A stretch of DNA of 64,000 nt. Origin: Lewinellaceae bacterium. GTDB lineage: Bacteria > Bacteroidota > Bacteroidia > Chitinophagales > Saprospiraceae. Of the stretch, positions 16,913-26,886 are shown piece by piece. The notes under the pieces were generated by a model. It was not told where the DNA came from and made no database searches. It worked only from the letters and a program-made list of their open reading frames with translations. The DNA lies in assembly GCA_020636375.1 (NCBI GenBank), contig JACJXZ010000021.1, forward strand, positions 1 to 64,000, read 5' to 3'. A program made the position numbers and the translations under genes. Position 1 is the first letter of the stretch; the number at the start of each line of letters is the position of its first letter.

Positions 16913-17926
16913 ATGCGCATCAGGCTAATATGTTAAAATGGGGCCTTTACAGGCTTCCTCGCCGGGGGAACCCGGCAGCCGGCAAAGAACTCACCCCCGG
17001 CCGATCCGAGATCGGCCCCCCCCTCTCTTTATCACCGCGGGGGCAGGGGGAAGAGAGGGGGTAATGCCGGCCCCGCAGCTGGCTAATGCAGGCTTCCAGG
17101 GCATGTCGCCCTGCCCCCTCTCTTCCCTTTTGCTCGCCGGCAGCGTAAGAGAGGGGGCGCCTGGCTTCCCTTCAGATGGGGGTGAGTTCACCCGGCAGCC
17201 GGCAAAGAACTCACCCCCGGCCGATCCGAGATCGGCCACCCCCTCTCTTTATCACCTCGGGGACAGGGGGAAGAGAGGGGGTAATGCCGGCCCCGCAGCT
17301 GGCTAATGCAGGCTTCCAGGGCATGTCGCCCTGCCCCCTCTCTTCCCTTTTGCTCGCCGGCAGCGTAAGAGAGGGGGCGCCTGGCTTCCCTTCAGATGGG
17401 GGTGAGTTCACCCGGCAGCCGGCAAAGAACTCACCCCAATACCGATCCGAGATTTACCCCCCTTTTATCACCTCGGGGACAGGGGAAGAGGGGGTAATGC
17501 CAGCCCCAGCAGCTACCAATGCAGGCTCCCGGCGTATGTTGCCCTGCCCCCCTCTCTTTCCTTTTTGCTCGCCGGCAGCTCAAGAGAGGGGGCGCCTGGC
17601 TTCCGCTGAGGGCGGGGTGAGTTCACCCGGCAGCCGGCAAAGAACTCACCCCTTACTGATCCGAGATCAGTTCTCTCTTTATCACCTCGGGGACAGGGGA
17701 AGAGAGGGGGTAATGCCACTTTGCAGCTGGCTAATGCAGGCTTCAGGGCATGTCGCCCTGCCCCCTCTCTTCCCTTTTGCTCGCCGGCAGCGTAAGAGAG
17801 GGGGCGCCTGGCTTCCCTTCAGATGGGGGAGTTCACCCGGCAGGCCTACCTACAGGGCAGCCGCTGCCAGAGCGTCTCCAAAGGCTGGCTTTACCTCGGA
17901 TTTTAACACATCAACCTGATGCGTAT
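16913..17926. repeat. Element bounded by 27-bp inverted repeat
   Basis: A 27-bp sequence, ATGCGCATCAGG then CTAATATGTTAAAAT, at 16913-16939 recurs inverted at 17900-17926 with 23 of 27 bases identical. The tandem array fills the space between. Each copy overlaps the 3' end of one of two convergent genes (the GIY-YIG gene on the left, the exonuclease on the right). Confidence 0.75.
16971..17850. repeat. Tandem array of about four 210-220-bp hairpin-rich units
   Basis: Units begin CCCGGCAGCCGGCAAAGAAC at 16971, 17191, 17411 and 17626, with a stub at 17836. Each unit can form four hairpins: GTGAGTTC/GAACTCAC across the junction, GGCCGATC-CGA-GATCGGCC, CCCCCTCTCTT/AAGAGAGGGGG, and GCCCCCTCTCTT/AAGAGAGGGGGC. 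Unit 4 has ACTGATC-CGA-GATCAGT in place of the second hairpin, with both arms changed together. Unit 3 has lost part of that stem. Open frames here follow the repeat period and look non-coding. Confidence 0.9.
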
Positions 17927-18557
17927 GCCCCCCTCACCCCTCCTCCAGCCTCAGCCCGCCCCACCAGCCCCATCAACTCCTTGAAACAGCGTCCGGTGGC
18001 GCCGCGTCTTCCAGCGCGCTGTGGTCCTCCGTTTCCCGTTCCAGGCTAAGAAGTAGCCGGCGATGGTAAAATCAGGCTCTGGCGGGTGGGCACGGTAAAG
18101 TACTTACCTCCCGGAAGAGGGGAAAAGGGCGTGCGTGAGGGATTGCATGTCGAACATGCGGTAGCTGAACTACCAGCGCCGGTTGATGATGCCGTAAGTA
18201 CCGACCGCAGGAAGGCAAAGTCGTTGACGATACCCAGCCCGGCGATCATGGTGTGTTTGAGCAGGCGCGTGTTGTCGAACGGGTCAGGTACCGCAGGTTG
18301 CGTCGGTAGAGAATCCACTCCTCGAAAGCAGGCAGGACGTCGTCGAGCGCCGGCGCGTCCCGCAGTTCCTCCAGCGTCAGGTAGTGTACCTCGGCGGAGG
18401 GCTTGGAAAAGGCCTCTTCGTTCTCCGGATAGATGTACGACTGATACCGCCCCATCTCTTTCCATTCTTCGGTGTACAGCACTGCTCCTATTTCTATGAT
18501 GTCGTGGTAGGACGGGTCGTCGCCCGACATTTCCAGGTCTATTACGAGGTACTCCAT
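17911..18557 (-). CDS. DnaQ-like 3'-5' exonuclease, frame-broken
   Basis: The clean N-terminal frame from 18557 has the DEDD-family start YLVIDLEMSGDDPSYHDII with EIGAVLY, the first acidic pair of an exonuclease. At 18287-18292 a GGTACC breaks the frame; reading GGCC gives NLRPDPFDNTRLLKHTMIAG, followed by IVNDFAFLRSVL. A TAG at 18170-18172 sits where family proteins continue after RRW, then FSYRMFDMQSLTHALFP resumes. Further shifts precede DHSALEDA, the last conserved acidic region, and a stop at 17911-17913 inside the flanking inverted repeat. I take the breaks as consensus errors. It may act in DNA proofreading or nucleic-acid turnover. Confidence 0.72.
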
Positions 18558-18597
18558 TGTTTTCGGCTAAAATACGATGGTACTGGATAAATTCCAA

Positions 18598-18971
18598 CCC
18601 TTTGATCCAACATTTCCCGCATCGGTGCCGTTTATGCCTGTAATTTACTTATTTAAAAAATACATATTTAAATTACTTTTGTGGCTGCCGCTTAAGGTCA
18701 GCTGTTCTCGTTTTGAATGCCACTAAAGCACAAAAAGGCACGAAATCCCACGAAAAATTTAGTGTGGGTTTAGAGTTTTTGAGTTTTCGTGGCAGGATTT
18801 AAAGCATTACCCGCCAAAGCGAGAATCGCTGGCTTAAGGTTGGTCAGCCTCGTTCATCGTACACCCAAGGGGCTCTCCTGTGTCCGCACATCGTACACTC
18901 GAATCCCCCGTGTTCGTACATCGCTTTTATGCTTTGAGCCCCGCAAAGCAAGGATCGCAAAACTTTATTCT
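18598..18971. other. Upstream region with a TGCCAC-ended repeat
   Basis: No gene is seen in this 374-bp stretch. TACTTTTG near 18674 fits a -7 box reading rightward. A 78-bp stretch at 18717-18795 starts TGCCACTAAAGCAC and ends TTTTCGTGGCA, so the ends are inverted, like the element at 46201. CATCGTACAC recurs near 18856 and 18888. Confidence 0.5.
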
Positions 18972-20546
18972 ATGAAACCGATTATACTGCTGTTCACGGG
19001 GCTGGTACCGCCCTGTGCCCTCCCCTCCACGCCCAACTGGATGAATACGTGCCGCCCGCGCCTGCCTGCGAGCTGCCGCCTGCTCCCTTTGAAGGCTACC
19101 TCTACGTTCCGCCGCCGGTAGCGCTTACCAGCTGTCGGTAACAGCTGTCCACGGTCAACGTCAACTTCCTGGCGGCGGGGAAATGCTGTTTGGTTATACC
19201 TGCGCCGCCTGGTACCGCCGATGCCCAGGCACCATGAACTACGCCGCCACCATCTGGGGCAGCCTGGTCAGCTCGCCTTACGACATCAACATCGACGCCT
19301 GCTGGGCTCAGGGCATGGTACCAGTGGGGTGCTGGGGGCAGCAGCAGGAGCGGTAAGCTATATCCGCCTGACCAATAACCAAACGATGGAAACTTCCTGG
19401 TATCCGGCAGTACTGGCGGAGGCGCTGCTGAATGACCCAATGGAGTTCAGTACGGAAATCCGCGCCATTTTTAATGCCACCGCAGCGACTGGTACTTCGG
19501 CACCGACGGCGCCGTGCCCTCCAACCAGTGTAGACTTCGTCACCGTCGCCCTGCACGAGCTGGGGCACGGTACCGGATTTGCCGGGTTCAATGCCATCGA
19601 CGACGGCAGCGGTGCCGCCGAATGCGAAGGGCTGGTAACCAGGGATGCTACGGTGCTGATGTCAGCGGCACCTGGTATCCCGATATCTACACGCGGCAGG
19701 TGGAAGATGACGGCGGAATACCTTTGACTGACCTCGGAAATCCTTCTTTGACGATTGCTAACCTGCTTACCTCCGGGGAGGGGGGGTCAACGGGCAATTG
19801 TTCCTGGGCGGCTCCTCCCTGCTTTCCGCCAACGGCGGCGCCCCGGCTCGTTTGTACACTCCATCCACCTACAAACCCGGCTCCACCTACAGCCATTTCG
19901 ACCTCAGCACCTTTGGGAGCGAGCTGATGAAGCCGCAGCTTGGGTACGGTAAGGCGATCCACGACCCCGGTACTTGTCGCTCAACCTGCTGGAAGGGCTG
20001 GGGTACTACGTCGATTTTTCCGCCCTGCCGGTCACCTGGGTGTCCTTCGAAGCCCGGGAGGGCAAAGAAGGGATTGCACTGCACTGGGAAACCGGCGCCG
20101 AAGAGAACAACGCCGGGTTTGACGTTCAGCGCTCCCGCGACGGCATCGACTGGGAAACGCTGGGCTTCGTTGAAGGGAGAGGCACGGGCGCCATTTATGA
20201 ATTCCGGGACGCCTGGTAGTTCGCCGGCCTGAACTATTACCGCCTGCGAGCAGGTGGATTATGACGGGAAAACCGGTATGTCCCGGATGGTAGTTGCTTA
20301 TTACGGCAGCCGGGAAGAGGTCAAGGTCGGCATTTTCCCCAATCCGGCAAAAGAGCGCCTGACCGTGGCTCATGCCGGCTTTTCCGAACCGCAACCGGTT
20401 GCCATTACCGACATGCTGGGTACCGGATGCAGTATCGCGGCCTCATGCGGTCCTCCCGGGAAATCGTGCCGTTGACAAACCTGCCTGCCGGCACGTACTG
20501 GCTAAGGGTAGGGGAGGAGCCGCCGCTGCCGTTTGTGAAATTGTGA
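18972..20546 (+). CDS. Secreted T9SS metalloprotease, frame-broken
   Basis: ATG 18972 opens a signal peptide (MKPIILLFTG), after which a GGTACC at about 19001 shifts the frame to LHAQLDEYVPP. Later frames carry YIRLTNNQTMETSWYPAVLA, then VALHELGHGTGFAGF, a HExxHxxGF zinc site of a metzincin-like protease, and SYSHFD-like segments. The C-terminal half has ALPVTWVSFEAREGKEGIAL and IFPNPAKERLTVAHAGF, a T9SS type A sorting tail ending GEEPPLPFVKL. An in-frame TAG at 20217-20219 follows GGTAG where Pro is expected before FAGLNYYRL. At least six frame changes occur, several on GGTAC. It was probably a secreted protease of about 520 residues. Confidence 0.75.
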
Positions 20547-20743
20547 AACTGGGCTTTGGACGGTACCTGATGCGAAGGCGGAAAAGCAGGCGTTGTGCGC
20601 CCATTTAGAGCCTCATTCCGACTTCGCACTTCCGGCTTCGCACTTCCGGCTTCCGACTTCAAAAAGTGGTATATGTGCTTAAAAAAAGTACCTGAACAGG
20701 CATAAAAACCTGTCTTTTCCGTGCAAACAATAGCGGGAAAGAC

Positions 20744-20751
20744 TAAATTTG
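20744..20751 (+). promoter_or_regulatory. Candidate -7 box upstream of yebC
   Basis: TAAATTTG fits TAnnTTTG and lies 34 bp before the yebC ATG. No clear -33 TTG is found at the expected spacing. Confidence 0.4.
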
Positions 20752-20784
20752 CAGCGCTTTAAGAATAGAAAAAACGTTGTATAC

Positions 20785-21496
20785 ATGGGACGTGCTTTTG
20801 AATACCGCAAAGCCAGAAAGATGAAGCGCTGGTAGCATGGTAAAGGCTTTTACCCGCATCGGTACTGGAAATCTCCATTGCCGTAAAGAAGGCGGTACCG
20901 GAGCCCGATTACAACCCTCGCCTGCGCCTTGCCATGCAGAACGCCAAGGTGGTAACATGCCCAAAGTACCAACGTCGAGAACGCCATCAAAAAGGCGGTA
21001 TCCAAAGACGCAGAAGATTACCAGGAGATCGTCTATGAGGGCTATGCCCCCACGGCGTCGCCCTGATCGTGGAAACACCACCAACAACCCCACCCGAACG
21101 GTGGTAAACGTACGCCATATCTTCTCCAAATACGGCGGCAACCTGGGGCACTTCCGGCTCGGTAGACTACATGTTCAGCCGCAAAGTACCATCTTCAAGA
21201 TCGACGCCGCCGGTAAGACCCGGGAAGAGCTGGAACTCGAACTGATCGACCACGGTACCTGGAAGAACTCAGCCTGGAAGAAGGCCTGCTCGTCCTGCAA
21301 TGTGCCTTCGAAGACTTCGGAAACTTACAGAAAGTACCTGGAAGAACGCGGGCTGGAAGTGAAGGAGTCCGAACTGGTCCGCCTGCCCGTACACACCAAA
21401 GAACTCTCCGACGAGGAAGTGGAAGACGTCATCAAACTCATCGACCGGATGGAGGAGGATGAGGACGTGGTGAATGTTTTTCACAACATGGAGTGA
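20785..21496 (+). CDS. yebC: YebC/PmpR family regulator, frame-broken
   Basis: YebC-family proteins bind DNA or ribosomes; recent work links them to translation through difficult motifs. The start MGRAFEYRKARKMKRW at 20785 is conserved in Bacteroidota members. The middle runs clean (NVENAIKKAVSKDAEDYQEI, VYEGYAPHGVALIVE, NPTRTVVNVRHIFSKYGGN) and the C-terminus is RLPVHTKELSDEEVEDVIKL to 21496. Breaks occur at GGTACTG (20860), GGTACC (20893), GTACC (21187) and GGTACC (21254). Reading the last as GGCC gives DHGLEELSLEEG, matching the family. Full length is about 237 aa. I read it as a functional gene with consensus errors. Confidence 0.88.
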
Positions 21497-21583
21497 GTTT
21501 TTGGTGAATGTTTTGATAAGATCGTTGTGTTGCGCCCGGAGCGGAATGTCGGCAAATGAATTGAATACTTAAAACCCTGTTGT

Positions 21584-22819
21584 ATGAAGTGCTTAACCAC
21601 TACTATTGCTTTGCTCCTGGGGGCTGCTTTTTCCCGTCCTTTCCTTTGCGCAGGCTGCCAACAGTACTGGCTGCCAAAAAATGAAACCAGCCCATTTCTT
21701 CCCATCGAATCCCCGGTGGCGCGGGATGGTATGTTCCGGTTGGCTTTTTGAATGCCGATAGCCGGTTAAGGGCTACAAGGTTTGACTTCTGGAGTTTCGA
21801 TGCCTGGATGGAAACAGATTCTTCTGAGTATTATTACGATGATGAAACGGCTTGTTGTCGGAAATAATATTCAAGCAATTCCCTCTTTGGGTTACTTACA
21901 GAAGGCAAGCTTATCAGTACGATGCAAATGGAAATGTCATTTTGAACTTGATACAGGTTATAGACGGAGGAAACTGGAAAAATCAATCTCAAACTATCTT
22001 CGAGTATGATGCAAATAACAACCAAACCTTATTATTGAACCAAAATTGGGACGACGATACCTGGGTAAATGTCTCCCGGTCCATTCGGGAGTTTGATTCG
22101 AACAACAAGCTGGTTTATGTATTGTCGCAGCTATGGGATGGTGCCGCTTGGGTGAACGCTTCGCAAGGGACTTACGAATATGACGGGGACGGTAATGGGA
22201 TTTCTATATTAATCATGCAATGGGATGAAACCGACTGGACGAATTCGGCTCAATACACACTCGAATACAATTCTAATAACAACCTGATTCATTTGTTATT
22301 CGAAATTTGGGACGGAACCGCTTGGATGGCTTATAATCAAGTCACTTACGAATATAATGAGAACAACAGGTGGGTTCTTCTGTTAAGGCAGCTTTGGGAT
22401 GGTACCGCTTGGGAAAACGATCTCCAAACTACCTATGAATACGATGAAAACAATAATCTGGTTTTTAAGCTGGATCAGGTGTGGGATGATACTGCTGGGT
22501 AAACCGGTCCCGTACTTTTTATTATTATGAAATGCTCAGCAGCACCTCCAGTATAGTACCAGCCAGCCATCAATTTCCTTGCTTTCCCCAATCCGGTAGC
22601 GGTCAGTTGAATATTTCCCTGGAGCAGGGGTTATTGCAAAACGGCTGGGTTAATATTTACGATTCAGGTGGGAAACTTGTGTATGTCCTGGCAATGCCGA
22701 AAGGAGAAAAAACCATTTCATTGACCTGAGCGGCTGGTAGGAAGGCCTATTTTTACTTCCTTCGAATTAGCGATGGAAGCAGGCAAGCTGTCCGGCAAAT
22801 CCTGGTTGGTACCGTTAAT
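21584..22819 (+). CDS. T9SS protein with WDGTAW/YEYDxNNN repeats, frame-broken
   Basis: A signal-peptide-like start (MKCLTTTIALLLGAAFS) precedes a short damaged stretch, then a clean frame (21852-22502) of six to seven repeats of about 29 residues with the consensus W-x5-Q-xx-YEYDxNNN-L-x4-LxQ-x-WDGTAW. After a one-base loss near 22498, a sorting-tail region follows (VNIYDSGGKLVYVL, YFYFLRISDG), typical of T9SS cargo. Reading GGTACC at 22809 as GGCC would end the protein ILVGR-stop at 22819, a normal T9SS ending. The role is unknown; the repeats suggest a surface or adhesion protein. Confidence 0.72.
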
Positions 22820-23872
22820 TTTAGCCGCAGGTGGACTCGCCAAAAACAAAAACCCTCCCCTCTACCGGTGAGACAAAAACAAAAACACATTACCCTGTAC
22901 AGCCCTTGCTGTATCCGCTAGGAAGGATGGTATTAGGAGGGGAGGGCGAATCAATTCAGATCATAGATGTCGGTTTTACGTTAAAAAAGCCCACCCCTCT
23001 GCCCGGTATACGACGCTCCGTTCCCGCACAAGTCCGGTTGTGCAGAACCCAAGGTGGCAGAGCGGGGAGGGCAACTTTTGAAAGCTGCAAAGACGGATTG
23101 CAGCTTTTGGTTTTACTTGCGCATCTGAGCTTGTTTTGTAAGTATGGGACAAATATAAGTGAATAACGCTATTATTTGCAAATTTAATCCTATAAATTTT
23201 AGTCCAAAATTAAAAAAAATAACAAAATATACATCTTTTGGCAAGATGTTGCTTGATTTAAGTTTTTTGACCAAGTTTTGTCTTATGAGCCGGTTCAGGT
23301 ACTTTGATTGAATATCCGAGACTGGCGATTTAAATGAGCAGCCCTTACCATCTTCAACACTTTTCCCCTCCACGCATAATTTTTTCAAATATATTCGTTA
23401 TATATTCGGTAACTGAGCAGCTGGTTCTTCCGGCGGCAACCTATTCCCCCCCATTTGCTCCCCCATTGACTGCCCCGCCGCCGCCGCTGCCGGCGCTGAT
23501 ACACGGACGATCTTGTTGAACGGGTAACCCCACGTAAAAAATACGTTGACAGGCTATAAGCAGCCACCCCACTGCGGGCAGCAGCCGACGGCATCTTTGT
23601 GTCCAGCCAGGTCTGTATGCAGCGCACCGGTACGGGTTTCAAACAACAAATGCTGACGCTTGTGGTCAGCATCCTGACAATGCACAGCATTCGTCAGGAC
23701 AACAAACAACACCCAGGCAAGACCAGGGGAGGCCAGCAACCTCCGCCCTGTCCCCCCCCGGCTCCCACAATCCCCCAAAATGGAAACAACTGGCAACGAT
23801 CCCCGTAAAACCCATATACCAAAAGAAAACCATACGAAAAATAGTAATTCCAAAAACTAAAAATTGTTAGAG
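22820..23872. other. Long intergenic region, no recognised gene
   Basis: About 1 kb. A hairpin AAAGCTGCAA/TTGCAGCTTT at about 23079-23105 with T-rich trailing sequence resembles a terminator. 23150-23300 is very AT-rich. 23440-23760 is GC-rich with poly-Pro codons and several short frames on both strands, none protein-like enough to call. One minus-strand stretch near 23580-23690 (HKRQHLLFETRTGALHTDLA) could be a remnant but has no start or family. Confidence 0.45.
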
Positions 23873-26025
23873 ATGAAAGGTAAGCACGCAATCCCCACAC
23901 TGTTGATCCTGTTATTTGCCGGCGCTGCCGCCTTTTGCCCAGCAGTAAGCGCTGGAGGGCGAGGTTCTCCTGCACAACAGCCGGCAGCGCACACCGGTAC
24001 CAGCTGTCATACGTCGAGGGCGCCCTGGTGAGCGCCCCGTTCACCACCACGGAGTCCACCAACCGGAAGTACTTCAAACTGGAGTTTGCCGGCGCCGACG
24101 GCGGAAATTTCATTGCCGTTAACGTTGAAAAGCCAGGGCTGTCCGCCGTCAACCTCCTGGACCTGCAAGGCATTGCCATCGGTACCGGAAGCGCCCCTGC
24201 AGATATTCCTGGCGGAAGAAAGCCAGATCGAACAGGCGCGGGCGGACCTGCTGCGCGCCGCCGAGCGGGCGCTCAATAGCCGGTACGAAACCCTGGTAGC
24301 CGGTACCGCACCGCGGCGGAGCAGAAGGACTGGTGTACCGCCCGTACTGGCTCGAAAAGCAGTTCAACCGGGAGTTCGCGGGCTATGCCGAAGCGGAGCA
24401 GGCGCTGCGGCAACAGCGGGAAGAACTGAAATGGCGGCTGCCGGAAATGGCGGAAAAACTGGCAAGGGTAAACCTCGATTTTGCATCCGCCCCTTCCAGC
24501 GGTATACGAGCGCTTCCTGCGCGGCGAAATGGAAGAAACCGCCGCTGCCCTCGGCAGTACAGGGCTGGAGAAAGGCGCCGAAATGGCGCGCCTCGCCCTG
24601 CAGGAACTGGACAGCCGGGGAAAACGAAACAGGTATCGAGGCCGGGGAAAGCGTGCAGCAATTTGCCGGCAACTACTGGCTCCAGGGCTGGTACGCCTGC
24701 TGCTCTTCGAGTACCAGGAAGCGCTGGATACCACCGCAAAGCAGTACTTCCTGCTCGAAAAGGCGGGAGAGGAAAAACAACTCGCCCTGTCGGAAGCCTA
24801 CAGCGACGTAGCGCTGGGCTACCTGCTCACGGGAGTACAACAATGCCCTCTACTACCAGCAGATGAACGTAAAGATCAAAGAACGCCTGCTGGAAAGCGG
24901 CAGCGCTGCCATGGCGCCGGCATTGTCCCTCCTGGCGGAAGCCTACCGGAACCTGGAAGAATACCAGCTGGTACTGGAAGCACAACAAAAAATACTGGTA
25001 ATTCAACGCCAAAGCCTGGCGCCCACCAATCCTGCTTTCGCTGCTTCCCATGCCGGGCTGGCTGCCATCTACCGGGGCATGGGCGAGTACGGAATGGTAC
25101 CTGGAAGCCCAGCAGGAACTGGTGTCCATTCAGGAGCAGGCGCTGCCCCCAACCATCCTGACATCGCACGTTCCTACGAAGTACCATACCATCTTCCTGG
25201 AGGAAGGTATACCACCTGAAAGCGCTGGAGGTACCAGCGGCATACCATCTTCATCCTGGAGCGGTACTGGCGCCTTACCATCCCGACATCGTCCGGTCGT
25301 ACGACGGTACCTAGTACTACCTATATATCAAGCTAGGCGACTACCAGGAGGCACTGCAGATTCGCCGGAAAACGATCTCCATACAGGAGCGGGCGCTGCC
25401 CGCCAACCACCCCGGTATCGCCGCCTCCTATCACGAAATGGTATCCACCTTTTACTTCCTGAGCCGGCTGGACAGCGCCCTGGTATACGAACATAAAGCC
25501 TACGACATCCTGAAAGCCCAACTGCTTACTAACGACGCCCAGCTCGCGGTACCCAGAATCTTCCTTTGCCTTCCTGTATGCCACCAGAGGAGAACGGCGG
25601 CAGGTACGCCGCTTACCTGCACGAGGCGGCGGTCGAAGACCTGCGCAAAGCCCTGGAGTTCCGCCCCGACAGCGAGGAGGCGAAACGGCGGATCCGCCAG
25701 ATGGAAACGGAGCAGGGCAGCCGGAAAAAGAATACGCCCGAGTAGTGGTAATCAACCGCAAAGGAACTGCCGGCGGTGGGGCTTCCAATCCGGGCTCTCC
25801 TGAAAGCAAAACGGCAGCCGCCGGAACCAGCCTCGGCTTTTTCCGCCTCACCCAGGCGACCAGCTTCCGGGAAGTAGTACGGCTCTTCCGCCAAAGTGCT
25901 GAAACGGCTGGGTACGCAGGCGACCGGTAGAGGTCATCGAAAAGACGAGCTACTACTGGTGGAAGGCCGTCGACAATGGACGGGTGGGCTATGTCAAGGC
26001 GTTGTTGCTGGAAGGGGCGCGGTAG
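23873..26025 (+). CDS. Secreted kinesin-light-chain-type TPR protein with SH3-like C-terminus, frame-broken
   Basis: The signal peptide MKGKHAIPTLLILLFAGAAA starts at 23873. After an N-terminal region (EGALVSAPFTTTESTNRKYF, LQIFLAEESQIEQARADLL) come TPR_12-type repeats of about 42 residues: QLVLEAQQKILVIQRQSLAP, WYLEAQQELVSIQEQALPP, then LGDYQEALQIRRKTISIQER and ALPANHPGIAASYHEM. The last ~70 residues (VEVIEKTSYYWWKAVDNGRV then GYVKALLLEGAR) look like a bacterial SH3 domain. At least ten frame changes occur. GTACCGG became GGTACCGG at 24184 and 24301, GTACAG became GTACCAG at 25227, and GTACGA became GTACGGA at 25093. It is probably a periplasmic scaffold; no enzyme domain is visible. Confidence 0.7.
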
Positions 26026-26074
26026 CTTTTTCTTTTCTGTTGCTATCATACTGACGCACGGCAGGCTTGTATTT

Positions 26075-26107
26075 CGCGAATTTGGTATTCAAAAGGCCAA
26101 ATTCGCG
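26075..26107. repeat. Perfect 11-bp inverted repeat
   Basis: CGCGAATTTGG at 26075-26085 and CCAAATTCGCG at 26097-26107 flank an 11-nt loop, 50 bp after the TPR gene stop. It may be a terminator without a T-run or an operator; the following 190 bp to the next gene hold no other feature. Confidence 0.5.
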
Positions 26108-26299
26108 CATCTCTTTCCGCATTAACCCACCATTAAGCGAAATTTTACCCCCTTAAGCCATCCTTTACCCGGCTTTTAGCCGCCATTAATCCGCAGCTCT
26201 TTCCTTTGTCGCAGATTCCTGGTAAGAACAAATTTACCAATGAGAAAATCACATTAACCCCGGCGCCCATACCGGAACCTACGCCAGGAACTCCCGGCA

Positions 26300-26763
26300 A
26301 TGGCGCCCGAAAACCAAATTCTTATGTTAACAGTAGAAAATGTCATTTCCAAGAGCCTGTTCGCGGTCAACGGCAACGTCCACCTGCACGAAAGTGCTTC
26401 CACCCAGGACCTGCCCGCCGCTCCTCCGGTCAACATCGTTCAGCGCGACCAGAACGTCTACGTCCACTTCGTATGGCAGCAGGTGGCTGGCTCGGCAAAA
26501 TGCTGTCTTCCAGCTGCCGCTGGGAAGCCCGCGTTTACCTCGAGCAGATGGGCGCCGGCGAGGTAGCCAATCCCGCCCCGTCAACATTTCCTTCAAGCGG
26601 GTAGCGCCGCTTCCTACAACGGCGTCATCACCCTGCCTGCCTATTCCCCTGCCGCAGGTACCTATAAGGTGGTCGCCACCCTGATGCTGCACGTACGCTG
26701 CTGTACCCCACCCCGATCTCCGCTTTTGAAGAGGTCAGTATACTTCAGGTGTACGAAGACTAA
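26300..26763 (+). CDS. Hypothetical protein of about 150 aa, frame-broken
   Basis: I do not recognise the family. The first frame from ATG 26300 reads MAPENQILMLTVENVISKSL and VNIVQRDQNVYVHFVWQQ; later frames give CRWEARVYLEQMGAGE and GTYKVVATLMLHVRCC before FEEVSILQVYED and TAA at 26761-26763. Alternating hydrophobic residues suggest a beta-sandwich, and no signal peptide is visible. The frame changes lie near 26484 (GGTGGC), 26562 (GGTAGC) and 26608 (GGGTAGC). A strong terminator follows 28 bp downstream. Confidence 0.5.
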
Positions 26764-26791
26764 CCGGCAATATGGTATAGCGTAAAACAGC

Positions 26792-26824
26792 AAAGGGGCT
26801 GCCGTCGGCAGCCCCTTTGTCTTT
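26792..26824 (+). terminator. Strong rho-independent terminator
   Basis: AAAGGGGCTGCC and GGCAGCCCCTTT form a perfect 12-bp stem with a 3-nt loop, followed by GTCTTT. Confidence 0.85.
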
Positions 26825-26886
26825 CCACGATCTTCCAAAAAATCAGATGCCAGGTAACACGCGCTGGTCTCGCCGTATTAATCCGG

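Larger units (their letters stand above)
14912..16928 (+). pseudogene. GIY-YIG nuclease gene interrupted by an IS
   Basis: Before the insertion, ATG 14912 opens MVYVYVIESQKDGRRYV. After it, from 16746, the frame continues GIAGDVPRRLWEHNAGRSKS then TWPYF. Removing the IS and one copy of TATGTA rejoins these in one frame as a small GIY-YIG (UPF0213/UvrC-like) single-domain endonuclease, with the Y...YVG core and the RLWEHNAG helix. The sequence after FKLTG is not family-like, so the 3' end may also be damaged before the stop at 16926-16928. The gene starts just after the tRNA-Glu terminator and lost its function through the insertion. Confidence 0.8.

Noticed and set aside
16971..17850. CRISPR array
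   Set aside because: Units are about 215 bp and nearly identical throughout; there is no short repeat/variable spacer alternation and no cas gene.
16938..17919. Long open frames across the tandem array
   Set aside because: They repeat with the unit period, are Pro/Gly/Ser-rich on both strands, and lack any family similarity or start context.
23385..23853. Minus-strand frames in the 22.8-23.9 kb gap
   Set aside because: They are Arg/Ser/Pro-rich with no start context or recognised motif; one short stretch looks protein-like but is not enough to call.
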